Shown here: one piece after another, positions 1-7,195 of the stretch
Layout of the letters: each line of letters starts with the position of its first letter
How positions within the stretch are numbered: position 1 is the stretch's first letter
Assembly: GCF_002160255.1 (NCBI RefSeq)
Contig: NZ_NFKF01000002.1
Span: 310,001 to 374,000 of the forward strand
Length of the DNA: 64,000 nt
Origin: Olsenella sp. An188
Lineage (GTDB): Bacteria > Actinomycetota > Coriobacteriia > Coriobacteriales > Atopobiaceae
Direction of reading: 5' to 3'
The notes under the pieces: generated by a model
Databases searched by the model: none
What the model was told of the DNA's origin: nothing
What the model saw: the letters and a program-made list of their open reading frames with translations, nothing else
Translations under genes and position numbers: made by a program

Positions 1-2
1 TG

Positions 3-515
3 GTCGGCCCCAACACCCGCCTCACCGACTGCACGGTGGGCTGCCGCGTCTCCCTCGAGGAGACCGCGGGCGTTGACGTGACGATCGACGATGACGTCAC
101 CTGCGGCCCGCGTTGCTACCTGCGCGGCGGCGCGCACGTCTTGCGCGGCGCGCACGTGGGCACCCACGTCGAGATCAAGAACTCCGTGATCGGCGAGGGC
201 TCCAAGGTCCCGCACCTCTCCTACATCGGCGACTGCACGATGGGCTCCGGCGTCAACATCGGCGGCGGCTCCATCACCTGCAACTACGACGGCGTCCACA
301 AGAACCGCACCGTCATCGGCGACGACGTCTTCGTCGGCTCCGACACCATGATGGTCGCGCCCGTCACCATCGGCGACGGCGCGCTCGTGGGCGCAAGCTC
401 CTGCGTCACCAAGGACGTCCCTGCCGACGCGCTCTACCTCGAGCGCGCCGAGCAGCGCATTGTAGAGGGGTACGCCGCCAGGCGACTCGAGCGACTCAAG
501 AGAGACGAGGCCTAG
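3..515 (+). CDS. glmU: GlmU, C-terminal part (cut by window start)
   Basis: This is the 3' end of glmU. The frame is open from base 3 to the window edge and ends at TAG 513-515, so about 170 residues are visible. GlmU is a cytoplasmic bifunctional enzyme that acetylates glucosamine-1-phosphate and then adds UMP to make UDP-N-acetylglucosamine for peptidoglycan. The visible part is the left-handed beta-helix acetyltransferase domain, with hexapeptide-type repeats, [24 protein letters not shown] and [14 protein letters not shown], which form the acetyl-CoA site in this family. The uridylyltransferase half lies outside the window. prs starts on the very next base, a common glmU-prs arrangement. 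glmS and glmM at 31-35 kb supply the preceding steps. Confidence 0.96.
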   Translation, partial: VGPNTRLTDCTVGCRVSLEETAGVDVTIDDDVTCGPRCYLRGGAHVLRGAHVGTHVEIKNSVIGEGSKVPHLSYIGDCTMGSGVNIGGGSITCNYDGVHKNRTVIGDDVFVGSDTMMVAPVTIGDGALVGASSCVTKDVPADALYLERAEQRIVEGYAARRLERLKRDEA

Positions 516-1514
516 ATGTACGAGAACCTGAGCGAGCCCATGCCGCTGAAGAAAGAGATCAAGCTCTACACCGGCACCGGCAACCCCGAGCTGTCCCAGA
601 AGATCGCCGACATCCTGCACCTCGAGCTTCAGGGCCTCAAGATCGAGAAGTTCGCCAACGGAGAGATCTACGCGCGCTTCGACGAGTCCGTCCGCGGCGA
701 CGACGTCTTCTTCATCCAGTCGCTCTCCGGTGCTAGCGTCAACGACCTGCTCATGGAGACCCTCGTCGTGGCCGACGCAGCCAAGCGCGCCTCCGTCTCC
801 AAGTTCACCGCCGTGCTCCCCCACTACTGCTACGCGCGCCAGGACCGCAAGGCCGCCGCGCGCGAGCCCATCACCGCACGCCTCGTGGCCAACCTCCTCG
901 AGGCCGCCGGCGTCGACCAGGTGATCACCGTCGACCTCCACCAGGGCCAGATCCAGGGCTTCTTCGACATCCCGGTGACGCACCTCACCGCCCTGTACCT
1001 CATCGGCGACTACTTCAGGGAGAAGGGCTTCGACTGGACCAACACCGTCGTGGTCTCCCCGGACATGGGCCGCGCCAAGGTCGCCAAGCGCCTCGCCGAC
1101 TACCTGGGCTGCGAGGTCGCCATCGCCCACAAGAGCCGCCCGAAGCACAACGCGTCCGAGGTCATGGGCATCATCGGCAACATCGAGGGCAAGACCTGCA
1201 TCGTCAACGACGACATGATCGACACCGCGGGCACCCTCTGCAACTCCGTCCGCAAGCTCAAGGAGATGGGCGCCGGCGACATCTACGTCTCCGCCACGCA
1301 CGGCATCTTCTCCGGCGAGGCCATCCAGCGCCTCGAGGACGCCCCGCTCGTGGAGTGCGTCGTCACCGACATCATCCCCTGCGAGGCCGTCAACCTCCCC
1401 GGCTCCAAGATCAAGACCGTCTCGGTTGCCAACGAGCTCGCGGAGGCCATCAACAGCGTCTACATGCGTCGCTCCGTCTCCGAGATCTTCGGCGGCCGCG
1501 GCGCCGAGATCTGA
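516..1514 (+). CDS. prs: Ribose-phosphate pyrophosphokinase
   Basis: PRPP synthetase makes 5-phosphoribosyl-1-pyrophosphate from ribose-5-phosphate and ATP for nucleotide, His, Trp and NAD synthesis. The 332 residues are close to the family length. Visible signatures are the flexible-loop motif RQDRKAAAREPITARL, the metal-binding segment DLHQGQIQGFFDIPV and the PRPP loop NDDMIDTAGT (usually VDDxIDTxGT; the first residue here is Asn). ATG 516 directly follows the glmU stop and GACGAGG just upstream can serve as ribosome site. ATG 540 (MPLKKE) is an alternative start. A GC-rich hairpin follows at 1543-1564. Confidence 0.96.
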   Translation: MYENLSEPMPLKKEIKLYTGTGNPELSQKIADILHLELQGLKIEKFANGEIYARFDESVRGDDVFFIQSLSGASVNDLLMETLVVADAAKRASVSKFTAVLPHYCYARQDRKAAAREPITARLVANLLEAAGVDQVITVDLHQGQIQGFFDIPVTHLTALYLIGDYFREKGFDWTNTVVVSPDMGRAKVAKRLADYLGCEVAIAHKSRPKHNASEVMGIIGNIEGKTCIVNDDMIDTAGTLCNSVRKLKEMGAGDIYVSATHGIFSGEAIQRLEDAPLVECVVTDIIPCEAVNLPGSKIKTVSVANELAEAINSVYMRRSVSEIFGGRGAEI

Positions 1515-1542
1515 TCGGCCGAGAAACCCCTGCGCACCGCTC

Positions 1543-1564
1543 GGGGCCGCCTTCGGGCGGCCCC
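1543..1564 (+). terminator. Hairpin after prs
   Basis: GGGGCCGCC and GGCGGCCCC pair perfectly around a TTCG tetraloop, 28 bases after the prs stop. No T-tract follows, so it may be a weak or Rho-aided terminator. Confidence 0.5.
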
Positions 1565-1608
1565 GCTGCATGTGAGGACACGTTCGCGCCGGGCCCGCGC
1601 GACGCGCG

Positions 1609-1843
1609 CTTAAGAAACCCGAGTTGTGGCAATCTCGGCCACCACGGTGCTTAGGAATCCGGGGTTGTCCCTGCCGCGGAGGTGCCCGTGCTTAAGGAAT
1701 CAGGGTTGTCCCGCTCCGGCGGGCGAGAAAAACCACCATCCGGGCGTCCTTCTCGCACATAGGCGGGCGGTCGCAGGGGGACAACCCGGCTTTTCTAAGC
1801 GCAAAACCTCGGCCGAGTGCCATAACCCCCAATTCGTAAGCAC
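1609..1843. repeat. Cluster of five GCTTAGGAATCCGGGGTT repeats
   Basis: The 398-bp gap between prs and pth holds no gene. It contains five copies of a roughly 22-bp motif. Three read forward (from 1609, 1650 and 1691), for example CTTAGGAATCCGGGGTTGTC. Two read in reverse (ending about 1800 and 1841), for example ATAACCCCCAATTCGTAAGC. Two further copies lie at 34895-34960. The shared part is GCTTAGGAA followed by a CGGGGTT block that ends in GTCC or ATGGC. Confidence 0.75.
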
Positions 1844-1912
1844 CCGACCCGCGGCGGGCGGCACCGGGCCGCGGGCATCTACAATGTGGTGATCGCAACG
1901 AAAGGAGGCGCC

Positions 1913-2488
1913 ATGCCTGCAAAGACCCCGGCCAAGTCGGCCGCAGTCCGCATCGTCTGCGGCCTCGGCAACCCCGACGCCGAGTACGCCCACACCCGCC
2001 ACAACGCCGGCTTCGCCACGATAGACGCGCTCGCGGCGCGCCATGGCGTGCGCTACTGGAAGTCCGAGGCGGGCGCCCAGGTCGCCTCGATCTCCGTGGC
2101 CGGCGCCGACGGCGAGAGGCGCGAGGTGCTTCTCGCCAAGCCGATGAGCTACATGAACACGTCCGGCGGGCCGCTCTCCAAGCTGGCCCGGGCCCACCGC
2201 GTGCGACCGGAGGAGATCCTCGTGGTGCACGACGAGGTCGACCTGGCGGCCGGCGAGGTACGCCTCAAGCTGGGTGGCGGGCTCAACGCCCACAACGGCC
2301 TGCGCTCCATCGCCGACAAGCTCGGCAGCCGCGACTTTGCCCGCGTGCAGTTTGGCATCGGCCGGCCGCCGGGGCGCATGGCCGTGGCCGACTACGTGCT
2401 GCGCGAGCTCAAGGGCAGCTTCCTCGACGAGTTCGAGCTCACCGTCGAGCGCGCCGCCGACGTCGTGGAGGACGCGCTGCGCAGCTAG
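1913..2488 (+). CDS. pth: Peptidyl-tRNA hydrolase
   Basis: Pth releases tRNA from prematurely dropped peptidyl-tRNAs. The protein is 191 residues, the normal length. The full set of family motifs is present: CGLGNP near the N-terminus, TRHNAGF with the catalytic His, KPMSYMNTSGG, VVHDEVDL with the catalytic Asp, and GGGLNAHNGLRSI. The start was set at ATG 1913 because a perfect AAAGGAGG (1901-1908) sits just before it. The longer frame from 1886 lacks a ribosome site. A TACAAT at 1880-1885 could be a -10 box, though no clear -35 box is seen. Confidence 0.96.
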   Translation: MPAKTPAKSAAVRIVCGLGNPDAEYAHTRHNAGFATIDALAARHGVRYWKSEAGAQVASISVAGADGERREVLLAKPMSYMNTSGGPLSKLARAHRVRPEEILVVHDEVDLAAGEVRLKLGGGLNAHNGLRSIADKLGSRDFARVQFGIGRPPGRMAVADYVLRELKGSFLDEFELTVERAADVVEDALRS

Positions 2489-2577
2489 CCGCGCAGCGCG
2501 CCGAACGCTTTCGCGTCCCTTCTCGCCGCCCACCGGTCTTCTCGGCCGCGCATGCCGGCGGAACCGCTGCTCTGGGG

Positions 2578-2583
2578 TACAAT
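2578..2583 (+). promoter_or_regulatory. Possible -10 box for nfnA
   Basis: TACAAT lies 70 bases before the nfnA start, in a 165-base gap after pth. The same hexamer lies before pth and perR. No recognisable -35 box is seen here, so the call is weak. Confidence 0.35.
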
Positions 2584-2653
2584 TGCGATTTGGTAGAGAG
2601 CCGCGAGGGGTTCTGGCTCAAAGCAGAGACTTGCAGGAGAGGAGTTCGGTTTA

Positions 2654-3496
2654 ATGTACAAGATCCTCGAAAAGACGCAGTTCTCGGAGAAGGTGTTCAA
2701 GTTCCGCATAGAGGCGCCGAGGATGGCCAAGCACGCTCACGCCGGCCAGTTCCTCATGGTGCGCGCCAACGAGACGGGCGAGCGCGTCCCGTTCACGCTT
2801 GCGGGCTGGAACCCCGAGGAGGGCTGGGTCGAGTTCATCTTCATGGTGATCGGCAAGACCACTGAGATGCTGTCCACCTACGAGGCGGGCGACTCCATCC
2901 AGGACGTCACCGGCCCGCTCGGCCAGCCGACCGAGATGGCCGACGGCCCCTGCGCCGTCATCGGCGGCGGCGTCGGCCTCGCCATCGCCTACCCGGTGGC
3001 CAAGCACCTGGTGGAGACCGGCCACGAGGTCCACGCCATCATGGGCGCGCGCACCAAGGACCTGCTGCTGCTCGAGGAGCAGTTCCGTGAGCTCCTCCCG
3101 AAGGACCACATCCACATCACCACCGACGACGGCTCCTACGGCGAGAAGGGCGTCGTCACCGCCCCGCTCGAGCGCCTGCTGCAGGACAAGGCCGTCAGCC
3201 AGGTCTTCTGCGTCGGCCCCGTGCCGATGATGAAGTTCTCCGCCCTGACCGCGGAGAAGTACGGCACGCCGATCACCGCGTCGCTCAACCCCATCATGGT
3301 TGACGGCACCGGCATGTGCGGCTGCTGCCGCGTCGAGGTCGACGGCAAGACGAAGTTCGCCTGCGTCGACGGCCCCGACTTCGACGCCACCAAGGTCGAC
3401 TGGAACGACCTGCGCGCGCGTCAGGCCGCGTATCTCACCGAGGAGGGCCAGTCCCTCAAGGCCTACGAGGAGGCGAACTGCGCATGCCACAGGTAA
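2654..3496 (+). CDS. nfnA: NfnA-like FAD/NAD-binding, iron-sulfur subunit
   Basis: This 280-residue protein belongs to the dihydroorotate dehydrogenase electron-transfer/sulfide dehydrogenase-like flavoprotein family. With the next gene it forms the pair seen in NfnAB, an electron-bifurcating NADH-dependent ferredoxin:NADP oxidoreductase. The FAD part (about 1-100) has the family pattern VPFTLAGWN. The NAD part has CAVIGGGVGLAIAYPVAKHL. The C-terminal cluster GTGMCGCCRVEVDGK plus FACVDGP supplies the [2Fe-2S] cysteines. The ATG follows AGGAGAGGAG. The last 13 bases overlap nfnB, indicating translational coupling. Bifurcation is inferred from pairing; a sulfide dehydrogenase or glutamate synthase role is the alternative. 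Confidence 0.85.
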   Translation: MYKILEKTQFSEKVFKFRIEAPRMAKHAHAGQFLMVRANETGERVPFTLAGWNPEEGWVEFIFMVIGKTTEMLSTYEAGDSIQDVTGPLGQPTEMADGPCAVIGGGVGLAIAYPVAKHLVETGHEVHAIMGARTKDLLLLEEQFRELLPKDHIHITTDDGSYGEKGVVTAPLERLLQDKAVSQVFCVGPVPMMKFSALTAEKYGTPITASLNPIMVDGTGMCGCCRVEVDGKTKFACVDGPDFDATKVDWNDLRARQAAYLTEEGQSLKAYEEANCACHR

Positions 3497-4884
3497 ACGG
3501 TCGCTTTGTTCCCGACATGAAGTCCCCGCGCACCCCGGACAACGAGGAGCCGGCCGCCGAGCGCGCGTGCGACTTCCGTCCCGTCGACAAGGGCTTCACC
3601 AAGGAGATGGCGCTGGCCGAGGCCGAGCGCTGCATGGACTGCAAGAAGCCGTTCTGCGTCGAGGGCTGCCCCGTCAACATCAACATCCCCAAGTTCATCG
3701 AGAAGATCCGCGAGGAGAAGTTCGGCGAGGCGCTCGACGTCATCCGCGAGGACTCGATGCTGCCCGCCATCTGCGGCCGCGTGTGCCCGCAGGAGAACCA
3801 GTGCGAGGGCAAGTGCATCCGCGGCAAGAAGGGCGAGCCGGTGGCCATCGGCCAGCTGGAGCGCTTCCTCGGCGACCAGCCCGAGCTTGCCTCCAAGCCC
3901 AAGATGGCCCCCAAGAACGGCAAGAAGGTCGCCGTGGTTGGCTCCGGTCCCTCCGGCATCACCTGCGCCGGCGAGCTGGCCCGCAACGGCTTTGACGTCA
4001 CCGTCTTCGAGGCGTTCTTCACCGGCGGCGGCGTGCTCGTCTACGGCATCCCCGAGTTCCGTCTGCCCAAGGCGGTCGTGAAGCGCGAGATCGACGGCCT
4101 CGAGGAGCTCGGCGTCAAGTTCGAGTACAACTCCGTCGTGGGTCGCATCACCGACGCCGACGAGCTCTTTGCCGAGGGCTTCGACGCCATCTACATCGCC
4201 ACCGGCGCCGGCCTGCCCAAGTTCCTGAACGTCCCCGGCGAGAACCTGCCCAACGTGTTCTTCGCCAACGAGTACCTCACACGCGTCAACCTCATGAAGG
4301 CCAACCGCTTCCCCGAGTACGACACGCCCACCAAGCACGGCAAGAACGTCGTGGTCTTCGGCGGCGGCAACGTGGCCATGGACGCGGTGCGCACCGCCAA
4401 GCGCCTGGGAGCCGAGCGCGCGATCATCGCCTACCGCCGTACCGAGGACGAGATGCCCGCCCGTCGCGCGGAGCTCCACCACGCCAAGGCCGAGGGCGTC
4501 GAGGTCATGCCGCTCGTGGCCCCTCTCGAGTTCGTGAAGGGCGAGGACGGCTGCGTGTGCGCCGTGCGCGTCCAGAAGATGGAGCTCGGCGAGCCCGACG
4601 AGTCCGGCCGCCGTCGCCCGGTGCCCATCGAGGGCGCCATCGAGGAGATCCCCTGCGACGTGGCCATCTCCGCCATCGGCACCAACGCCAACCCGTTTGC
4701 CAAGATGATCGGCGACATCAAGCTCAACAAGTGGGGCTACATCATCGCCGACGAGGACGGCCGCACCTCCGACCCGCGTATCTGGGCCGGCGGCGACATC
4801 GTCACCGGCGCGGCCACGGTCATCCTGGCCATGGGCGCCGGCAAGACGGCGGCAGCCAGCATCACCAAGACGCTCGTCGGGTAA
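3484..4884 (+). CDS. nfnB: NfnB/GltA-like NAD(P)-binding flavoprotein
   Basis: This is the large subunit of an Nfn-type or NADPH-dependent glutamate synthase-like (GltA, GltD family) enzyme, 466 residues. The N-terminal part carries cysteine clusters for two [4Fe-4S] centres (CMDCKKPFCVEGCPVNINIP and CGRVCPQENQCEGKC). A first dinucleotide fold follows at VAVVGSGPSGITCAGELA, then GGVLVYGIPEFRLPK and a second NAD(P) fold VVVFGGGNVAMDAVRTA. ATG 3484 overlaps nfnA by 13 bases; the longer open frame from 3316 is an upstream extension inside nfnA. No gltB large subunit is adjacent, which favours Nfn over a true glutamate synthase. Confidence 0.87.
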   Translation: MPQVNGRFVPDMKSPRTPDNEEPAAERACDFRPVDKGFTKEMALAEAERCMDCKKPFCVEGCPVNINIPKFIEKIREEKFGEALDVIREDSMLPAICGRVCPQENQCEGKCIRGKKGEPVAIGQLERFLGDQPELASKPKMAPKNGKKVAVVGSGPSGITCAGELARNGFDVTVFEAFFTGGGVLVYGIPEFRLPKAVVKREIDGLEELGVKFEYNSVVGRITDADELFAEGFDAIYIATGAGLPKFLNVPGENLPNVFFANEYLTRVNLMKANRFPEYDTPTKHGKNVVVFGGGNVAMDAVRTAKRLGAERAIIAYRRTEDEMPARRAELHHAKAEGVEVMPLVAPLEFVKGEDGCVCAVRVQKMELGEPDESGRRRPVPIEGAIEEIPCDVAISAIGTNANPFAKMIGDIKLNKWGYIIADEDGRTSDPRIWAGGDIVTGAATVILAMGAGKTAAASITKTLVG

Positions 4885-4888
4885 GTCT

Positions 4889-5008
4889 GGCGAGAAGAAC
4901 CTCGCGCCGCAACCGACGGCCCCGCCGGTTTTCACGCGGAAGTGCACTTCGTGAAACTTCCGCTTAGAAAACCGGCGGGGCCTTTTCTGTCACGAGGTTC
5001 TTCTCGCC
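4889..5008. repeat. 120-bp element bounded by inverted GGCGAGAAGAACCTCG
   Basis: A perfect 16-bp inverted repeat, GGCGAGAAGAACCTCG at 4889-4904 and its complement at 4993-5008, encloses the hairpin at 4918-4982. It starts 4 bases after the nfnB stop. The same motif recurs throughout the window, usually between genes. Confidence 0.85.
4918..4982 (+). terminator. 65-nt hairpin with conserved core, after nfnB
   Basis: A perfect 16-bp outer stem (GGCCCCGCCGGTTTTC with GAAAACCGGCGGGGCC) encloses a 33-nt core at 4934-4966. The core is itself a hairpin (GCGGAAGT with ACTTCCGC). CCTTTTCT follows, so it probably terminates the nfn operon. A second copy of the same architecture follows groEL at 9315-9379. 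There the core is nearly identical but the outer stem is different and still perfect. Confidence 0.75.
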
Positions 5009-5068
5009 GCCCGCGCGTCCGTCACGCAAGCCGCGTCGCCCGGCGCGCCCGCCATGCGCTCACTTCAT

Positions 5069-5232
5069 GCCCGCACTCGAAGCCCGCACCAGAAGCCCAC
5101 ACCAGAGGAGTGCGGGCTTTTCTCTCGCCGCAGCGCGCACTCAAGCACAGCTGGCGAGAAGAGCCCCGCACTCGATGGGCCTTCTCCCCTTCGGCGCCCA
5201 CACTCCTCGGGTGCGGGCCTCGAGTGCGGCCC
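5069..5232 (+). repeat. Double-hairpin GTGCGGGC element, copy 1
   Basis: This is one of three copies of an element of about 140-165 bp (others at 9019-9160 and 15291-15437). It consists of GCCCGCACTCGAAGCCCGCA, then GTGCGGGCTTTTCTCTCGCC (terminator-like), GCGCACTCAAG, a GGCGAGAAGA motif followed by CCGCACT, and a second hairpin CACTCCTCGGGTGCGGGC. It lies in the 430-bp gap between the convergent nfnB and HTH genes. The gap holds no gene. Confidence 0.75.
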
Positions 5233-5314
5233 ACGCTATGAGCGACAGGAGGGGTTCTCGAGACGATGGAGGCAACCGAGGGCTCGCCGCACATGGCGTT
5301 CCTCCTTGCCCACC

Positions 5315-5839
5315 CTACTCCAGCGAGATGGTCACGTGGTCGCCGTCGGGGCTGTTGACCTCGACGAGGGTGCCGGACTCGCCGCGGCTGATGGCGTCGG
5401 CGAGGAGCCTGGTGTCGACGTCGTTGTCAAAGACGTTCACGCCGACGCCAGTGCGCAGCACGGCACTCGCCAGGCCCAGCGGGACGTTGATGTTCACGTC
5501 GTCGCCGTCGTCGGCGTCGTGGACCTGGATGTGAAGCCGGTGCGCCCTTGCGGGCGGCTCCTCGGATACGGGCTCCGGCTCCGCGACAGCCTCCGCTGCC
5601 GCGCCCTCCGACGCCCCGGACGCCGGCTCCCCCGCACCCAGCAGCGCGTCCACCGTCACGCCGAGCGTGCGCGCGAGCTCCGGCAGCAGCATGATGTCCG
5701 GCGCGGAGAGGTCGTTCTCCCACTTGCTCACGGCCTGCGCCGTCACCCCCAGTTCGCGGGCCAGCCGCTCCTGCGTCATGCCGTGCTCCAGGCGCAGCCG
5801 TGCGATGCGTCGACCCAGCGTCTCGTTCTTCTCGGCCAT
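5315..5839 (-). CDS. XRE-family HTH transcriptional regulator
   Basis: The protein is 174 residues. An N-terminal Cro/C1-type helix-turn-helix occupies about 6-60 (ETLGRRIARLRLEHGMTQER, then LGVTAQAVSKWENDLSAPD). An Ala/Pro/Glu-rich linker follows, then a compact C-terminal domain with NINVPLGLASAVL and GDHVTISLE. That domain resembles small SHOCT/DUF2089-like C-terminal domains; this comparison is an impression only. The start is set at ATG 5839, after GAAGGGAG, rather than the longer frame. A 13-bp palindrome sits over the presumed promoter, suggesting autoregulation. It lies downstream of the AAA+ cassette on the same strand, so it may belong with it. Confidence 0.85.
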   Translation of the reverse strand: MAEKNETLGRRIARLRLEHGMTQERLARELGVTAQAVSKWENDLSAPDIMLLPELARTLGVTVDALLGAGEPASGASEGAAAEAVAEPEPVSEEPPARAHRLHIQVHDADDGDDVNINVPLGLASAVLRTGVGVNVFDNDVDTRLLADAISRGESGTLVEVNSPDGDHVTISLE

Positions 5840-5923
5840 CCGAGCTCCCTTCCTGCGGTCCATCTGACGCCACCAACTCTGTCACCGCAGCCGGCTGATT
5901 TCCAGCAACCATCCAGATACCCC

Positions 5924-5952
5924 ATTCTACCAGCGGATACAACCAGTGGTTG
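5924..5952 (-). promoter_or_regulatory. Promoter with palindromic operator for the HTH gene
   Basis: On the minus strand, TAGAAT at 5929-5924 could be a -10 box. The 13-bp palindrome CAACCAGTGGTTG at 5940-5952 covers the place of the -35 box. This is a natural repressor site for the HTH protein encoded just downstream. No good -35 hexamer is seen. Confidence 0.4.
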
Positions 5953-6029
5953 AGTTGCTCGGAACAGGGCGGGCCCCGGCCGCCCCAGGCGGCGACCGGG
6001 ACCCGCCACATCGCCCGTGGCCTCGTGCC

Positions 6030-6455
6030 CTACGCGGGCGCGAGCTGCTCGCCCACGAACCTCACGACGTCGGGGTAGAGGGAGGTCACGAACTCGACGC
6101 CCTCGTCGATGGAACGCTCGATGTCATCGAGCTCCTCGAGCGGCGTGCCCGAGTAGAAGTAGCGCACCTCCCCGTCGCTGAAGTCGACCCGCAGCTCGAG
6201 GGCGCGGTCGTCCTCGAGCCCAAAGACGAAGCGCTGCCACGCGCGACGGTCGCGCGCGCCCTCGGGCAGCATCCAGTTGGGCGAGAAGCGCAGGTAGGGG
6301 TGGTCGTCTCCCTGCTCGTAGATCACGGAGCAGCCGGCGCCGGCACGCTCGTAGTATGCGTAGGACGAGTCGTCGTCGCAGGGCGCGAACGCGGTTCCGC
6401 CCTGTCCCAGCGTCAGGCCGTCCAGGGGCGTGGCGCCCGAGCTCTTGATGGTCAT
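6030..6455 (-). CDS. Hypothetical acidic protein of the AAA+ cassette
   Basis: I do not recognise this 141-residue protein. It is acidic, has no signal peptide or membrane segment, and has a single-domain look. Segments such as SSYAYYERAGAGCSVIYEQG, YLRFSPNWMLPEG and ELRVDFSDGEVRYFYSG suggest beta strands followed by a C-terminal helix (EGVEFVTSLYPDVVRFVGEQL). GAGAGGAG stands before ATG 6455. It is the last of four same-strand genes, 21 bases after the next cassette member. Its job is probably tied to the CbxX-type ATPase of the cassette. Confidence 0.75.
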   Translation of the reverse strand: MTIKSSGATPLDGLTLGQGGTAFAPCDDDSSYAYYERAGAGCSVIYEQGDDHPYLRFSPNWMLPEGARDRRAWQRFVFGLEDDRALELRVDFSDGEVRYFYSGTPLEELDDIERSIDEGVEFVTSLYPDVVRFVGEQLAPA

Positions 6456-6476
6456 CTCAGTCTCCTCTCCGCGCGC

Positions 6477-7130
6477 CTACGCGCGCTCCTCCGCTGCCTC
6501 GGCCTCGTCCCGACGCCGCTCGAGCAGCGTCTCGAGGCGCCTCCTGAGCTCGCTCGCGAGCTCGGCGGTGGACTCTCCCCCGGATCGCCGCGGCGGCGCG
6601 ACCGGCTCGCCGCCGTCATCGTCGTCCCCGTCGTCGGGGTCGTCGTAGTCGATGAGCGTCCACGGCTCCACCCCGGCGTCGAGCGCGAGCATGACGCCGC
6701 CGAAGGCGTGAACGGTGGAGAGCGCGAGGCCCAGGACCTCCTCGACGTCGCGGCTGCCCGCAAACGCGTCGAAGGGCTCGGTCACGAAGACCGCGCGCCC
6801 GTCCTCGACGGCGAGCCCGGGCACCTTGAAGCGGCTCGAGTAGCACGAGAAGAGCTTCCGCGTGGCGCGCTCGAGCTCGGGAGAGACGCGCTGGCCGGTC
6901 TCCACGCGAACGACCACCATGCCGTCGTCGTTCAGCTCGACGATCCCGCGGGCGAAGGCGATGCCGTGCCTCCGACCGCTCGTCTCGTAGCGCGTGCCGT
7001 TGCCCGAGACGTCGTGGAACCAGTAGCGTCCCGAGCCCTCCAGCTGCTCGCGCAGCCGGTCGCGCGCCTCCCCCAGGTCGGGACCCTCCGGCATGAGCCC
7101 CAGCATCTCCACGAACTTCTCGCTTCTCAT
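6477..7130 (-). CDS. Hypothetical YbjN-like protein of the AAA+ cassette
   Basis: This is a 217-residue protein of unknown function. The core (about 1-160) alternates strands and helices in the manner of YbjN/type III chaperone-like folds: ELNDDGMVVVRVETGQRVSP, ERATRKLFSCYSSRFKVPG, GRAVFVTEPFDAFAG. This resemblance is an inference from pattern only. An acidic stretch DYDDPDDGDDDDGGEP and a charged C-terminal coil (ELRRRLETLLERRRDEAEAA) follow. The start is at ATG 7130 after GGGAG; the longer frame to 7235 has no ribosome site. It lies between the AAA+ ATPase gene and the last small gene, so it is probably co-transcribed with both. Confidence 0.75.
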   Translation of the reverse strand: MRSEKFVEMLGLMPEGPDLGEARDRLREQLEGSGRYWFHDVSGNGTRYETSGRRHGIAFARGIVELNDDGMVVVRVETGQRVSPELERATRKLFSCYSSRFKVPGLAVEDGRAVFVTEPFDAFAGSRDVEEVLGLALSTVHAFGGVMLALDAGVEPWTLIDYDDPDDGDDDDGGEPVAPPRRSGGESTAELASELRRRLETLLERRRDEAEAAEERA

Positions 7131-7195
7131 CACTGCTCCCTTCTCTCGGGCGCCCGGAGCCCGGGCGCCCACCCTTATGCGCCGCTCGCCCGCGC

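Noticed and set aside
3484-4884. Glutamate synthase small chain (gltD) with certainty.
   Set aside because: No large chain is adjacent, whereas the NfnA-type partner overlaps it; the Nfn pair is the better reading.
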